Part shown: in pieces, positions 24,905-34,092 of the stretch
How the letters are laid out: each line of letters begins with the position of its first letter
Position numbering within the stretch: position 1 is the stretch's first letter
Assembly (NCBI RefSeq): GCF_002101815.1
Contig: NZ_LQPM01000019.1
Location: forward strand, 1 to 64,000
Length of the DNA: 64,000 bases
Reading direction: 5' to 3'
Source of the DNA: Mycobacterium paraense
GTDB lineage: Bacteria > Actinomycetota > Actinomycetes > Mycobacteriales > Mycobacteriaceae
The notes under the pieces: model-generated
The model's database searches: none
Told to the model about the DNA's origin: nothing
The model's input: the letters and a program-made list of their open reading frames with translations, nothing else
Translations under genes and position numbers: made by a program

Positions 24905-26626
24905 ATGGCCTCTGCTTCCGGTGCTTCCTGCACCGATGACGCCGTCCGGATCGCGAACTGTTCCGGGTTCTACGGCGACCGGCTGTCCGCCATGCGCGAG
25001 ATGCTGACCGGCGGCGACGTCGACTACCTCACCGGGGACTACCTCGCCGAACTCACCATGCTGATCCTCGGCCGCGACCGGATGAAGCACCCCGAGCGCG
25101 GCTACGCCAAGACCTTCCTGACCCAGCTCGAGGACTGCCTGGGCGAGGCCCACGACCGCGGCGTGCGCATCGTCGCCAACGCCGGCGGCCTCAACCCGGG
25201 CGGGTTGGCCGACGCGATCCGCGCCCTCGCCGAGCGCGTGGGCGTCCCCGCGCGCATCGCGCACGTCGAGGGCGACGACCTGCAGCCGCGCGCGGCCGAG
25301 CTCGGGCTGGGCACGCCGCTCACCGCGAACGCCTACCTGGGCGCGTGGGGCATCGTCGATTGCCTGAACAGCGGCGCCGACGTCGTCGTCACTGGCCGGG
25401 TCACCGACGCCTCGGTGATCGTCGGTGCGGCCGCCGCGCACCACGGCTGGGGCCCCACCGACTACGACCGGCTCGCCGGCGCCGTGGTCGCCGGCCACGT
25501 CATCGAATGCGGCGTCCAGGCCACCGGCGGCAACTACTCCTTCTTCACCGAGCTGCCCGACCTGACCCACGCCGGTTTCCCCCTCGCCGAGGTCTTCGCC
25601 GACGGCTCGTCGGTGATCACCAAGCATCCCGGAACCGGCGGCCTGGTCAGCGTCGACACCGTCACCGCGCAGCTGCTCTACGAGATCGGCGGCGCGCGCT
25701 ACGCCAACCCCGACGTGACGGCCCGGATGGACACCATCGCGCTGTCCCCCGACGGCCCCGACCGGGTGCGCATCAGCGGCGTGCGCGGCGAACCGCCCCC
25801 GCCCACCTACAAGGTGTCGCTCAACAGCATCGGCGGCTTCCGCAACGCCATGACGTTCGTGCTGACCGGACTGGACATCGAGGCCAAGGCCGACCTGGTG
25901 CGCCGCCAGCTGGAGGCCGCGCTGACAGTGAAGCCCGCGGAGCTGCAATGGACGCTGGCCCGCACCGACCACGCCGACGCCGACACCGAGGAAGCCGCCA
26001 GCGCCTTGCTGCACTGCGTGGCCCGCGACCCCGACGCCGCCAACGTCGGACGCCAATTCTCGTCGGCGGCAGTCGAATTGGCGCTGGCCAGCTACCCCGG
26101 CTTTCACGTGACCGCCCCGCCCGGCGACGGCCAGGTGTACGGGGTGTTCACCGCCGGCTACGTCGACGCCGCCAAGGTGCCGCACGTCGCGGTGCACGCC
26201 GACGGGACCGGGACCTACATCCCCTGCGCCACCGAGACTTTGGAGCTGGCCCCCGCCGATCCCCCGCCGCTGCCCGAGCCGTTGCCGTCCGGACCGACGC
26301 GCAGGGCGCCGCTGGGACGGATCGCCGGGGCCCGCAGCGGCGACAAGGGTGGGTCGGCCAACGTCGGTGTCTGGGTCCGCACCGACGAGCAGTGGCGCTG
26401 GCTGGCCCACACGTTGACCGTCGAGCTGTTCACCGAACTGCTGCCCGAGGCGGCCGACTTCGACGTCACCCGCCACCTACTGCCCAATTTGCGCGCGGTG
26501 AACTTCGTCGTCGACGGCATCCTCGGCCAGGGCGTCGCGTACAACGCGCGATTCGATCCCCAGGCCAAGGGGCTGGGCGAATGGCTGCGCGCCCGTCACG
26601 TCGACATCCCGGAGAGCCTGTTGTGA
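24905..26626 (+). CDS. AtuA-like protein (acyclic terpene utilisation family, DUF1446)
   Basis: A 573-residue protein of the AtuA/DUF1446 family. Seen: the N-terminal IANCSGFYGDRLSAMREML motif, YLTGDYLAELTM, ANAGGLNPGGLADA and VVTGRVTDASV, then a C-terminal AtuA-like ferredoxin-fold part beginning ARSGDKGGSANVGVW. In Pseudomonas, atuA is needed for growth on citronellol/geraniol, but its reaction is unknown. Start at 24905 (GGAGGA upstream) rather than 24860. It heads a six-gene operon with two acyl-CoA dehydrogenases, a biotin carboxylase pair and a crotonase, with overlaps of 1-4 bp at most junctions, implying a single degradative pathway. Rv0976c position. Confidence 0.9.
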   Translation: MASASGASCTDDAVRIANCSGFYGDRLSAMREMLTGGDVDYLTGDYLAELTMLILGRDRMKHPERGYAKTFLTQLEDCLGEAHDRGVRIVANAGGLNPGGLADAIRALAERVGVPARIAHVEGDDLQPRAAELGLGTPLTANAYLGAWGIVDCLNSGADVVVTGRVTDASVIVGAAAAHHGWGPTDYDRLAGAVVAGHVIECGVQATGGNYSFFTELPDLTHAGFPLAEVFADGSSVITKHPGTGGLVSVDTVTAQLLYEIGGARYANPDVTARMDTIALSPDGPDRVRISGVRGEPPPPTYKVSLNSIGGFRNAMTFVLTGLDIEAKADLVRRQLEAALTVKPAELQWTLARTDHADADTEEAASALLHCVARDPDAANVGRQFSSAAVELALASYPGFHVTAPPGDGQVYGVFTAGYVDAAKVPHVAVHADGTGTYIPCATETLELAPADPPPLPEPLPSGPTRRAPLGRIAGARSGDKGGSANVGVWVRTDEQWRWLAHTLTVELFTELLPEAADFDVTRHLLPNLRAVNFVVDGILGQGVAYNARFDPQAKGLGEWLRARHVDIPESLL

Positions 26627-27771
26627 ATATCTGGACCACCCCTGAGCGCGAGCAACTGCGAAAGACGGTGCGCTCCTTCACCGAACGCGAGATCCTGCCG
26701 CACGCCGACGAGTGGGAGCGCTCGGGCGAGCTGCCGCGCGACCTGCACCGGCGCGCCGGGGCGGCCGGCCTGTTGGGCGCGAGCTTTCCCGAATCGGTCG
26801 GCGGCGGTGGCGGTGACGGCGCCGACGCGGTGGTCATCTGTGAGGAGGTGCACCAATCCGGCGCCCCCGGGGGCGTGTTCGCGTCGCTGTTCACCTCCGG
26901 CATCGCGGTGCCGCACATGATCGCCTCCGGCGACGCCCGGCTGATCGACGAGTTCGTGCGGCCGACGCTGGCCGGCGAGAAGATCGGTTCGCTGGCCATC
27001 ACCGAGCCGGGCGGCGGTTCGGACGTCGGACACCTGCGCACCACCGCCGAGTTGGACGGCGACCACTACGTCGTCAACGGGGCCAAGACCTACATCACCT
27101 CGGGGGTGCGCGCCGATTACGTCGTCACCGCGGTGCGCACGGGAGGCCCTGGCGCCGCCGGGGTTTCGCTGCTGGTCGTCGAGAAGGGCACGCCCGGCTT
27201 CGAGGTGACCCGCAAGCTGGACAAGATGGGCTGGCGGTCCTCCGACACCGCCGAGTTGTCCTACACCGACGTGCGGGTGCCGGCGGCCAACCTCGTCGGC
27301 GCCCCGAACAGCGGATTCGCCCAGATCGCCCAGGCGTTCGTGTCCGAGCGGATCGGCCTTGCCGCGCAGGCGTATTCGAGCGCGCAGCGCTGCCTGGACC
27401 TGACCGTGCAGTGGTGCCGCGACCGGGAGACCTTCGGCCGCCCGCTGATCTCGCGGCAGTCGGTGCAGAACACGCTGGCCGAGATGGCCCGGCGCATCGA
27501 CGTCGCCCGCGTGTATGCCCGCAACGTGGTGGAGCGTCAGCTCGCGGGCGAGACCAACCTGATCGCGCCGGTGTGTTTCGCCAAGAACACCGCCGTCGAG
27601 GCCGGGGAATGGGTGGCCAACCAGGCCGTGCAGCTGTTCGGCGGCATGGGCTACATGGCCGAATCCGAAGTCGAACGCCAATACCGGGACATGCGCATCC
27701 TGGGCATCGGCGGGGGAACCACCGAAATCCTGACCGCGCTGGCCGCCAAAACCCTGGGATTCCAATCATGA
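26623..27771 (+). CDS. fadE13: Acyl-CoA dehydrogenase FadE13
   Basis: FAD-dependent acyl-CoA dehydrogenase, 382 residues, introducing an alpha-beta double bond. Seen: the flavin signature SLAITEPGGGSDVGHL and the C-terminal block QLFGGMGYMAESEVERQYRD followed by GIGGGTTEIL. GTG start at 26623 overlaps the AtuA stop (GTGA). A longer open frame running into it from 25345 is an artefact of AtuA's third frame. In the Atu comparison it would occupy the citronellyl-CoA dehydrogenase (AtuD) role; isovaleryl-CoA-type substrates are the alternative. Confidence 0.93.
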   Translation: MNIWTTPEREQLRKTVRSFTEREILPHADEWERSGELPRDLHRRAGAAGLLGASFPESVGGGGGDGADAVVICEEVHQSGAPGGVFASLFTSGIAVPHMIASGDARLIDEFVRPTLAGEKIGSLAITEPGGGSDVGHLRTTAELDGDHYVVNGAKTYITSGVRADYVVTAVRTGGPGAAGVSLLVVEKGTPGFEVTRKLDKMGWRSSDTAELSYTDVRVPAANLVGAPNSGFAQIAQAFVSERIGLAAQAYSSAQRCLDLTVQWCRDRETFGRPLISRQSVQNTLAEMARRIDVARVYARNVVERQLAGETNLIAPVCFAKNTAVEAGEWVANQAVQLFGGMGYMAESEVERQYRDMRILGIGGGTTEILTALAAKTLGFQS

Positions 27772-27811
27772 TTGCACCGCCTCCTCATCACTTCCCTCTG
27801 CATCGTCGGCG

Positions 27812-29413
27812 GTGGTCGTGACCACACTGAAGTCCACCCTCGACCCGAACTCCGCGGCCTACACCGACGCGGCATCGACGGCGGTCTCGCGGCTCGACGA
27901 GATCGAGGCCGAATTCGCCAAAGCGCTGGCGGGCGGCGGCCCCAAGTACGTCGAGCGCCACCACGCCCGCGGCAAGCTGACCGCGCGGGAGCGCATCGAG
28001 CTGCTCGTCGACCCCGACTCCCCGTTCCTGGAGCTCAGCCCCCTGGCGGCCTACGGCAGCGCGTTCACGGTCGGCGCCAGCACGGTCACCGGGATCGGCG
28101 TGGTGTCGGGCGTGGAATGCCTGATCGTCGCCAACGACCCGACGGTCAAGGGCGGCACCAGCAACCCGTGGACGCTGAAAAAGATATTGCGGGCCAACCA
28201 GATCGCCTTCGAGAACCGGCTGCCCGTCATCTCGCTGGTGGAATCCGGCGGGGCGGACCTGCCCACCCAGAAGGAGATCTTCATCCCCGGCGGGCAGATG
28301 TTCCGCGACCTGACCCGCCTGTCGGCGGCCGGAATCCCCACCATTGCCCTGGTTTTCGGCAACTCCACCGCCGGCGGCGCCTACATTCCCGGCATGTCCG
28401 ACCACGTCGTGATGATCAAGGAACGCTCGAAGGTGTTCCTCGCCGGTCCCCCGCTGGTCAAGATGGCCACCGGCGAGGAATCCGACGACGAGTCGCTGGG
28501 CGGCGCCGAAATGCACGCCCGCATCTCGGGTTTGGCGGATTACTTCGCCGCCGACGAGCTCGACGCCATCCGCATCGGGCGCCGCATCGTGGCCCGGCTG
28601 AACTGGGTCAAGCAGGGGCCCGCCCCGGGGCCGGTGACCGAGCCGTTGTTCGACGCCGAGGAGCTTATCGGCATCGTGCCCGCGGACCTGCGCGTCCCGT
28701 TCGACCCGCGCGAGGTGATCGCCCGCATCGTCGACGGCTCCGAATTCGACGAATTCAAGGCGATGTACGGCTCGTCGCTGGTCACCGGCTGGGCCCGGCT
28801 GCACGGCTACCCGCTGGGCATCCTCGCCAACGCGCGCGGCGTGCTGTTCAGCGAGGAGTCGCAAAAGGCCACCCAGTTCATCCAGCTGGCCAACCGGTCG
28901 AACACGCCACTGTTGTTCCTGCACAACACCACCGGCTACATGGTGGGCAAGGACTACGAAGAGGGCGGGATGATCAAGCACGGGTCGATGATGATCAACG
29001 CCGTGTCCAACTCGACCGTCCCGCACATCTCGCTGCTGATCGGCGCCTCGTACGGCGCCGGCCACTACGGCATGTGCGGGCGGGCCTACGACCCGAGGTT
29101 CCTGTTCGCCTGGCCCAGCGCCAAATCCGCGGTGATGGGCGGCGCCCAGCTCGCGGGCGTCCTGTCGATCGTGGCCCGCGCCGCCGCCGAGGCCCGCGGC
29201 CAGCAGGTCGACGAGGACGCCGACGCCGCGATGCGCGCGGCGGTCGAGGGGCAGATCGAGGCCGAGTCGCTGCCGCTGGTGCTGTCCGGGATGCTCTACG
29301 ACGACGGGGTGATCGACCCGCGCGACACCCGCACGGTGCTGGGAATGTGTCTGTCCGCCATTGCCAATGGCCCGATCGAGGGGACGTCGAACTTCGGCGT
29401 CTTCCGGATGTGA
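27812..29413 (+). CDS. accD2: Acyl-CoA carboxylase beta (carboxyltransferase) subunit AccD2
   Basis: A 533-residue carboxyltransferase that moves CO2 from carboxybiotin to an acyl-CoA. Seen: ARGKLTARERIELLVDPDSP near the N-terminus, the oxyanion and acyl-CoA binding ESGGADLPTQ and the biotin-site region around YGAGHYGMCGRAYDPRF in the second half. This is the methylcrotonyl/geranyl-CoA carboxylase subtype (TGYMVGKDYEEGGMIKHGS) rather than the propionyl type. GTG start at 27812, with a second GTG at 27818. Pairs with AccA2 immediately downstream (5 bp). Confidence 0.93.
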   Translation: MVVTTLKSTLDPNSAAYTDAASTAVSRLDEIEAEFAKALAGGGPKYVERHHARGKLTARERIELLVDPDSPFLELSPLAAYGSAFTVGASTVTGIGVVSGVECLIVANDPTVKGGTSNPWTLKKILRANQIAFENRLPVISLVESGGADLPTQKEIFIPGGQMFRDLTRLSAAGIPTIALVFGNSTAGGAYIPGMSDHVVMIKERSKVFLAGPPLVKMATGEESDDESLGGAEMHARISGLADYFAADELDAIRIGRRIVARLNWVKQGPAPGPVTEPLFDAEELIGIVPADLRVPFDPREVIARIVDGSEFDEFKAMYGSSLVTGWARLHGYPLGILANARGVLFSEESQKATQFIQLANRSNTPLLFLHNTTGYMVGKDYEEGGMIKHGSMMINAVSNSTVPHISLLIGASYGAGHYGMCGRAYDPRFLFAWPSAKSAVMGGAQLAGVLSIVARAAAEARGQQVDEDADAAMRAAVEGQIEAESLPLVLSGMLYDDGVIDPRDTRTVLGMCLSAIANGPIEGTSNFGVFRM

Positions 29414-29418
29414 GCCCC

Positions 29419-31407
29419 ATGGTCACTCGAGTGCTGGTCGCCAACCGCGGCGAAATCGCCCGGCGGGTGTTCGCCACCTGCCGCCGGCTGGGCCTGTCCA
29501 CCGTCGCCGTCTACACCGACCCCGACGCCGCCGCGCCGCACGTGGCCGAGGCCGACGCGCGGGTGCGGCTGGAAAAGACGTACGACTACCTGAACGCCGA
29601 GGCGATCATCGCCGCCGCCCGCGCCGCCGGCGCCGACGCGGTGCACCCCGGTTACGGGTTCCTTTCCGAGAACGCCGATTTCGCGGCCGCCGTGCAGCAG
29701 GCGGGCCTGACCTGGGTCGGGCCGCCGGTGGACGCGGTGCGCGCGATGGGCTCCAAGATCGAGTCCAAGAAGCTGATGGCCGCCGCCGGGGTCCCGGTGC
29801 TGGACGAGCTGGACCCCGACGCGGTCACCGAGGCGCAGCTGCCCGTGCTGGTCAAGGCCTCGGCGGGTGGCGGCGGCCGCGGGATGCGGGTGGTGCGCGA
29901 ACTGCCCTCTCTCGCCGCCGAAGTCGAGGCGGCCCGGCGTGAGGCGCAGTCGGCGTTCGGCGACCCGACCGTCTTCTGCGAGCGCTACCTGCCCACCGGG
30001 CATCACATCGAGGTCCAGGTGATGGCCGACACCCACGGCACCGTCTGGGCCGTCGGCGAACGGGAATGCTCGATTCAGCGCCGGCACCAGAAGATCATCG
30101 AGGAGGCCCCCTCGCCGCTGGTCGAGCGCGTCCCCGGGATGCGGGCCAAGCTGTTCGACGCGGCCCGGCTGGCCGCGACCGCGATCGGCTACACGGGCGC
30201 CGGAACGGTGGAGTTCCTCGCCGATGACGACGGCGAGTTCTACTTCCTGGAGATGAACACCCGCCTGCAGGTCGAGCACCCGGTGACCGAGGAGACCACC
30301 GGGCTCGACCTGGTCGAGCTGCAGCTCGCGGTCGCCGAGGGCGGCCGGCTCGACGCCGAACCCCCCGCCGCCCAAGGGCATTCGATCGAGGCCCGGCTCT
30401 ACGCCGAGGACCCCGCGCAGGGCTGGCAGCCGCAGGCCGGCGTGATGCACACGATCGGGGTGCCGGGGGTCCGGACACAGTTCGGCACGCTGGGGCGGCG
30501 GACCGGGATCCGGCTGGATTCCGGCATCGTCGACGGGTTCGCGGTCTCGATCCACTACGACCCGATGCTGGCCAAGGTCATCTCCTACGCCCCGACGCGC
30601 CGCCAGGCGGCGCTGGTCCTCGCCGACGCGCTGGCCCGCGCCCGCCTGCACGGCGTGCGCACCAACCGCGAGCTGCTGGTGAACGTGCTACGCCATCCCG
30701 CATTTCTGGACGGCGCCACCGACACGGCGTTCTTCGACACACACGGGCTGGACAAGTTGTCGGCGCCCCTGGCCGACGCCGCGGTCGTCCGGTTGTCCGC
30801 GATCGCCGCCGCGCTTGCCGACGCCGCCCACAATCGCGCCGTCGCCGCGGTCCTCGGCCCGGTTCCCAGCGGCTGGCGAAACCTGGCGTCGGGGTATCAG
30901 GTCAAGACCTACCGCGACGGCGGCGGTTCCGAGCAGAGCGTCGAATACCGTTTCACCAGAAACGGATTGACGCTGCCAGGCGACGCGACGGTGCGGCTCG
31001 TCTCCGCCGCGGCGGACCGGGTCACCCTCGCCGACGACGGGGTGGAGCACACGTTCGCGATCGCCCGGCACGGACCCGACCTCCAGGACGTCTACGTCGA
31101 TTCGGCGCGCGGCCCCGTTCACCTGGTCGCGCTGCCCCGCTTCCCGGAGCCGGGGTCGACCGTCGAAAAGGGTTCCCTGGTGGCACCCATGCCCGGCAAC
31201 GTCATCCGCCTCGGCGCCGCGATCGGCGACACCGTCACCGCCGGACAGCCACTGATCTGGCTGGAGGCGATGAAGATGGAACACACCATCACCGCACCCT
31301 CCGACGGCGTGCTCGCCGAGCTCAACGTCGAAACCGGTCAGCAAGTCGAAGTGGGCGCCATCCTGGCGCGAGTGGAAGCGCCCGAAGGAGAAGGAGATTC
31401 ACAGTGA
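29419..31407 (+). CDS. accA2: Acyl-CoA carboxylase alpha (biotin carboxylase + BCCP) subunit AccA2
   Basis: A 662-residue fusion: biotin carboxylase domain (1-450, starting VTRVLVANRGEIARRVF, ATP-grasp loop KASAGGGGRGM, EMNTRLQVEHPVTE), a linker, and a C-terminal biotinyl domain with EAMKMEH (biotin on Lys619). It carboxylates biotin with bicarbonate and ATP for AccD2. The start at 29419 (ATG) was chosen because the open frame extending upstream to 27772 runs through accD2 out of frame. The last codons overlap fadE12 (GTGA). Substrate specificity is set mainly by AccD2. Confidence 0.94.
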   Translation: MVTRVLVANRGEIARRVFATCRRLGLSTVAVYTDPDAAAPHVAEADARVRLEKTYDYLNAEAIIAAARAAGADAVHPGYGFLSENADFAAAVQQAGLTWVGPPVDAVRAMGSKIESKKLMAAAGVPVLDELDPDAVTEAQLPVLVKASAGGGGRGMRVVRELPSLAAEVEAARREAQSAFGDPTVFCERYLPTGHHIEVQVMADTHGTVWAVGERECSIQRRHQKIIEEAPSPLVERVPGMRAKLFDAARLAATAIGYTGAGTVEFLADDDGEFYFLEMNTRLQVEHPVTEETTGLDLVELQLAVAEGGRLDAEPPAAQGHSIEARLYAEDPAQGWQPQAGVMHTIGVPGVRTQFGTLGRRTGIRLDSGIVDGFAVSIHYDPMLAKVISYAPTRRQAALVLADALARARLHGVRTNRELLVNVLRHPAFLDGATDTAFFDTHGLDKLSAPLADAAVVRLSAIAAALADAAHNRAVAAVLGPVPSGWRNLASGYQVKTYRDGGGSEQSVEYRFTRNGLTLPGDATVRLVSAAADRVTLADDGVEHTFAIARHGPDLQDVYVDSARGPVHLVALPRFPEPGSTVEKGSLVAPMPGNVIRLGAAIGDTVTAGQPLIWLEAMKMEHTITAPSDGVLAELNVETGQQVEVGAILARVEAPEGEGDSQ

Positions 31408-32579
31408 CCGATAGCAGCTTCATCGAGAACGAGGAGCGCCGGGCGCTGCGCAAGGCGGTGTCCGAGTGGGCCTCCAACTACGGCAGCGAGTACTACCTCG
31501 AGAAGGCCCGTGCGCACGAGCACACCACCGAATTGTGGTCCGAGGCGGGCAAACTCGGCTTCCTCGGGGTCAACCTGCCCGAGGAGTACGGCGGCGGCGG
31601 CGCCGGCATGTACGAGCTGTCGCTGGTGATGGAGGAGATGGCGGCCGCGGGCAGCGCGCTGCTGCTGATGGTGGTGTCGCCCGCCATCAACGGCACCATC
31701 ATCAGCAAGTTCGGCACCGAGGAGCAGAAGAAGCGCTGGATCCCGGGGATCGCCGACGGCTCGCTGACGATGGCGTTCGCCATCACCGAGCCGGACGCCG
31801 GCTCGAATTCGCACAAGATCACCACGACCGCCCGCCGCGAAGGCAGCGACTGGATCCTCAAGGGGCAGAAGGTCTACATCTCCGGCATCGACCAGGCGCA
31901 GGCGGTACTGGTGGTGGCGCGCGCCTTCAAAGAGGGAGGGGCCAAGTCCGAATCTCTCCGCCCGGCGCTGTTCGTGGTGCCGACCGACGCGCCCGGCTTC
32001 ACCTACACCCCGATCGAGATGGAGCTGATCAGCCCCGAGCGCCAATTCCAGGTCTTCCTCGACGACGTCCGGCTGCCCAGCGATGCGCTGGTGGGGGCCC
32101 AAGACGCCGCCATCGCACAGCTTTTCGCCGGGCTGAATCCCGAGCGCATCATGGGAGCGGCCAGTTCGGTGGGCATGGGGCGTTTCGCGCTGAACAAGGC
32201 CGTCGACTACGTCAAGACCCGCCAGGTCTGGTCCACCCCGATCGGCGCGCACCAGGGCCTGTCACACCCGTTGGCGCAGTGCCACATTGAGGTGGAGCTG
32301 GCCAAGCTGATGATGCAGAAGGCCGCGACGCTGTACGACCACGGCGACGACGCGGGTGCCGCCGAGGCCGCCAACATGGCCAAGTACGCGGCGGCGGAGG
32401 CGGCCACCCGCTCGGTCGACCAGGCCGTGCAGTCGATGGGCGGCAACGGGCTGACCAAGGAGTACGGCGTGGCGGCCATGCTCGCCTCGGCCCGGCTCGG
32501 GCGCATCGCCCCGATCAGCCGCGAGATGGTGCTGAACTTCGTCGCACAGACGTCGCTGGGCCTGCCCCGGTCTTACTGA
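31404..32579 (+). CDS. fadE12: Acyl-CoA dehydrogenase family protein FadE12
   Basis: A 391-residue protein of the acyl-CoA dehydrogenase fold with the flavin motif MAFAITEPDAGSNSHKI and QSMGGNGLTKEYGV near the C-terminus. The usual RDxxxxxIYEGTxEI block is replaced by ASARLGRIAPISREM, so the glutamate acting as base in the medium-chain type is absent. The base may sit elsewhere (as in isovaleryl-CoA dehydrogenase) or the reaction may differ. Overlaps accA2 by 4 bp and echA7 by 1 bp. The second dehydrogenase in one operon suggests two successive oxidation steps or two substrates. Confidence 0.9.
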   Translation: MTDSSFIENEERRALRKAVSEWASNYGSEYYLEKARAHEHTTELWSEAGKLGFLGVNLPEEYGGGGAGMYELSLVMEEMAAAGSALLLMVVSPAINGTIISKFGTEEQKKRWIPGIADGSLTMAFAITEPDAGSNSHKITTTARREGSDWILKGQKVYISGIDQAQAVLVVARAFKEGGAKSESLRPALFVVPTDAPGFTYTPIEMELISPERQFQVFLDDVRLPSDALVGAQDAAIAQLFAGLNPERIMGAASSVGMGRFALNKAVDYVKTRQVWSTPIGAHQGLSHPLAQCHIEVELAKLMMQKAATLYDHGDDAGAAEAANMAKYAAAEAATRSVDQAVQSMGGNGLTKEYGVAAMLASARLGRIAPISREMVLNFVAQTSLGLPRSY

Positions 32580-33352
32580 TGGAAGACCGTCTCGTCGAAT
32601 ACGCCGTCGCGGGTCCGGTCGCGCGGCTGACGCTGAACTCGCCGCACAACCGCAACGCCCTTTCCACGGCCCTGGTCACCCAGTTGCACCAGGGCCTGCG
32701 TGACGCCGCGGCGGATCCGGCGGTGCGGGTCGTGGTGCTGGGTCACACGGGCGGCACCTTCTGCGCCGGCGCCGACCTGAGCGAGGCCGGTGGGGGCGAC
32801 CCGTTCGACGTGGCGGTGGCCCGGGCGCGGGAGATGACCGCGCTGCTGCGCGCCATCGTCTCCGCTCCGCTGCCGGTGATCGCCGCCGTCGACGGGCACG
32901 TCCGCGCCGGCGGCTTCGGGTTGGTCGGCGCTTGCGACATCGCCGTCGCCGGCCCGCGGAGCACCTTCGCGCTCACCGAGGCGAGGATCGGCGTCGCGCC
33001 GTCGATCATCTCGCTGACGCTGCTGCCGAAGATGTCGGCGCGCGCCGCGGCGCGCTACTACCTCACCGGCGAGACGTTCGGTGCGGCGGACGCCGCGGAG
33101 ATCGGGCTCATCACGATGGCGGCCGACGACATCGACGCCGCGGTGGAGAAGGTGGTCGCCGACGTGAGCCGAGGTTCGCCGCAGGGGCTGGCGGCGTCCA
33201 AGGCATTGACCACCGCCGCCGTGCTGGAGGGCTTCGACCGCGACGCCGAACGGCTGACCGAGGAGTCGGCCCGGCTATTCGTATCCGACGAAGCGCGCGA
33301 AGGCATGATGGCGTTTCTGCAGAAGCGCCCGCCTAGTTGGGCAAGCGTCTAA
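32579..33352 (+). CDS. echA7: Enoyl-CoA hydratase/isomerase EchA7 (LiuC/AtuE-like)
   Basis: Crotonase fold, 257 residues. Oxyanion-hole residues are in TFCAGADLS and GHVRAGGFGL. Of the two catalytic glutamates of classical hydratases, the first is replaced (GGFGLVGACD) and the second is kept (FALTEARIGV). This one-Glu arrangement, together with APSIISLTLLPKM and RAAARYYLTGETF, matches methylglutaconyl-CoA / isohexenylglutaconyl-CoA hydratases (LiuC, AtuE). It is the last gene of the operon and would hydrate the product of the AccA2/AccD2 carboxylase. Confidence 0.9.
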   Translation: MEDRLVEYAVAGPVARLTLNSPHNRNALSTALVTQLHQGLRDAAADPAVRVVVLGHTGGTFCAGADLSEAGGGDPFDVAVARAREMTALLRAIVSAPLPVIAAVDGHVRAGGFGLVGACDIAVAGPRSTFALTEARIGVAPSIISLTLLPKMSARAAARYYLTGETFGAADAAEIGLITMAADDIDAAVEKVVADVSRGSPQGLAASKALTTAAVLEGFDRDAERLTEESARLFVSDEAREGMMAFLQKRPPSWASV

Positions 33353-33465
33353 CGGGCGGCGCGACCAGCGCAAAAGCCCCCGCGACCAGGACTCGAGCCG
33401 GGAAGAACGTTGCAGTTTAGCCAACCCACTTGCAGCAAAACTTCTACGTCGTACGCTCGTGGATG

Positions 33466-34077
33466 ATGAGCAACTCGGCGCAGCGCGACACTCGCGATAC
33501 CCCGGACACGCGTGACGAATCGTCGCGCGCGGCCGATACGGATCGCATCCAGGTCGCGCAGTTGCTGGCGTACGCGGCCGAGCAGGGCCGGCTGCAGCTG
33601 AAGGACTACGAGGATCGGCTCACGCGGGCGTACGCCGCCACCACCTACGAGGAGCTCGACGAGCTGCGGGCCGACCTGCCCGGCGCGATGCTGAGCCCGC
33701 GCCGGGGCGGCAAGCCCAACCCCGCGCCGTCGATGTTGCTGCTGGCGTTGATGAGCAATTTCGAGCGGCGCGGCCGGTGGAACGTCCCGAAGAAGCTCAC
33801 CACCTTCACCTTCTGGGGCACCGGCGTGGTGGACCTGCGCTACGCCGACTTCACCTCCACCGAGGTCGACATCCACGCGATCTCGATCATGGGCGCGCAG
33901 AACATCCTGCTGCCCCCGGAAGTCAACGTCGAGATCCACGGGCACGGCGTGATGGGCGGCTTCGACCAGAGCGTGCTCGGCGAGGGGACGCCAGGCGCGC
34001 CCAAGGTCAACATCCACGGCTTCTCGCTGTGGGGCGGTGTGGGCATCAAGCGCAAGGCCCGCCGCCCGCGCGGATAG
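33466..34077 (+). CDS. DUF1707-domain protein
   Basis: A 203-residue protein: N-terminal DUF1707 (about 22-75: TDRIQVAQLLAYAAEQGRLQLKDYEDRLTRAY in parts), then a beta-rich DUF2154/LiaF-like region with repeated VDIHAISIMG and VNIHGFSLWGG strands. There is no membrane helix except a weak hydrophobic patch near 90. Start at MSNSAQ (33466); an ATG one codon upstream is equivalent. No clear Shine-Dalgarno is present. Rv0966c homologue. LiaF-like beta domains in other bacteria regulate envelope-stress kinases, but no direct evidence exists here. Confidence 0.82.
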   Translation: MSNSAQRDTRDTPDTRDESSRAADTDRIQVAQLLAYAAEQGRLQLKDYEDRLTRAYAATTYEELDELRADLPGAMLSPRRGGKPNPAPSMLLLALMSNFERRGRWNVPKKLTTFTFWGTGVVDLRYADFTSTEVDIHAISIMGAQNILLPPEVNVEIHGHGVMGGFDQSVLGEGTPGAPKVNIHGFSLWGGVGIKRKARRPRG

Positions 34078-34092
34078 TCGTTGCGCCGCCGG

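Noticed and set aside
25345..27771. 808-codon open frame covering the AtuA-like gene's other frame and fadE13
   Set aside because: Only the part from 26623 has acyl-CoA dehydrogenase motifs; upstream is low-complexity Arg/His-rich shadow sequence.
27772..31407. Single 1211-codon open frame spanning accD2 and accA2
   Set aside because: The first 548 codons are an Arg/Pro-rich out-of-frame reading of accD2; the real accA2 starts at the ATG at 29419.
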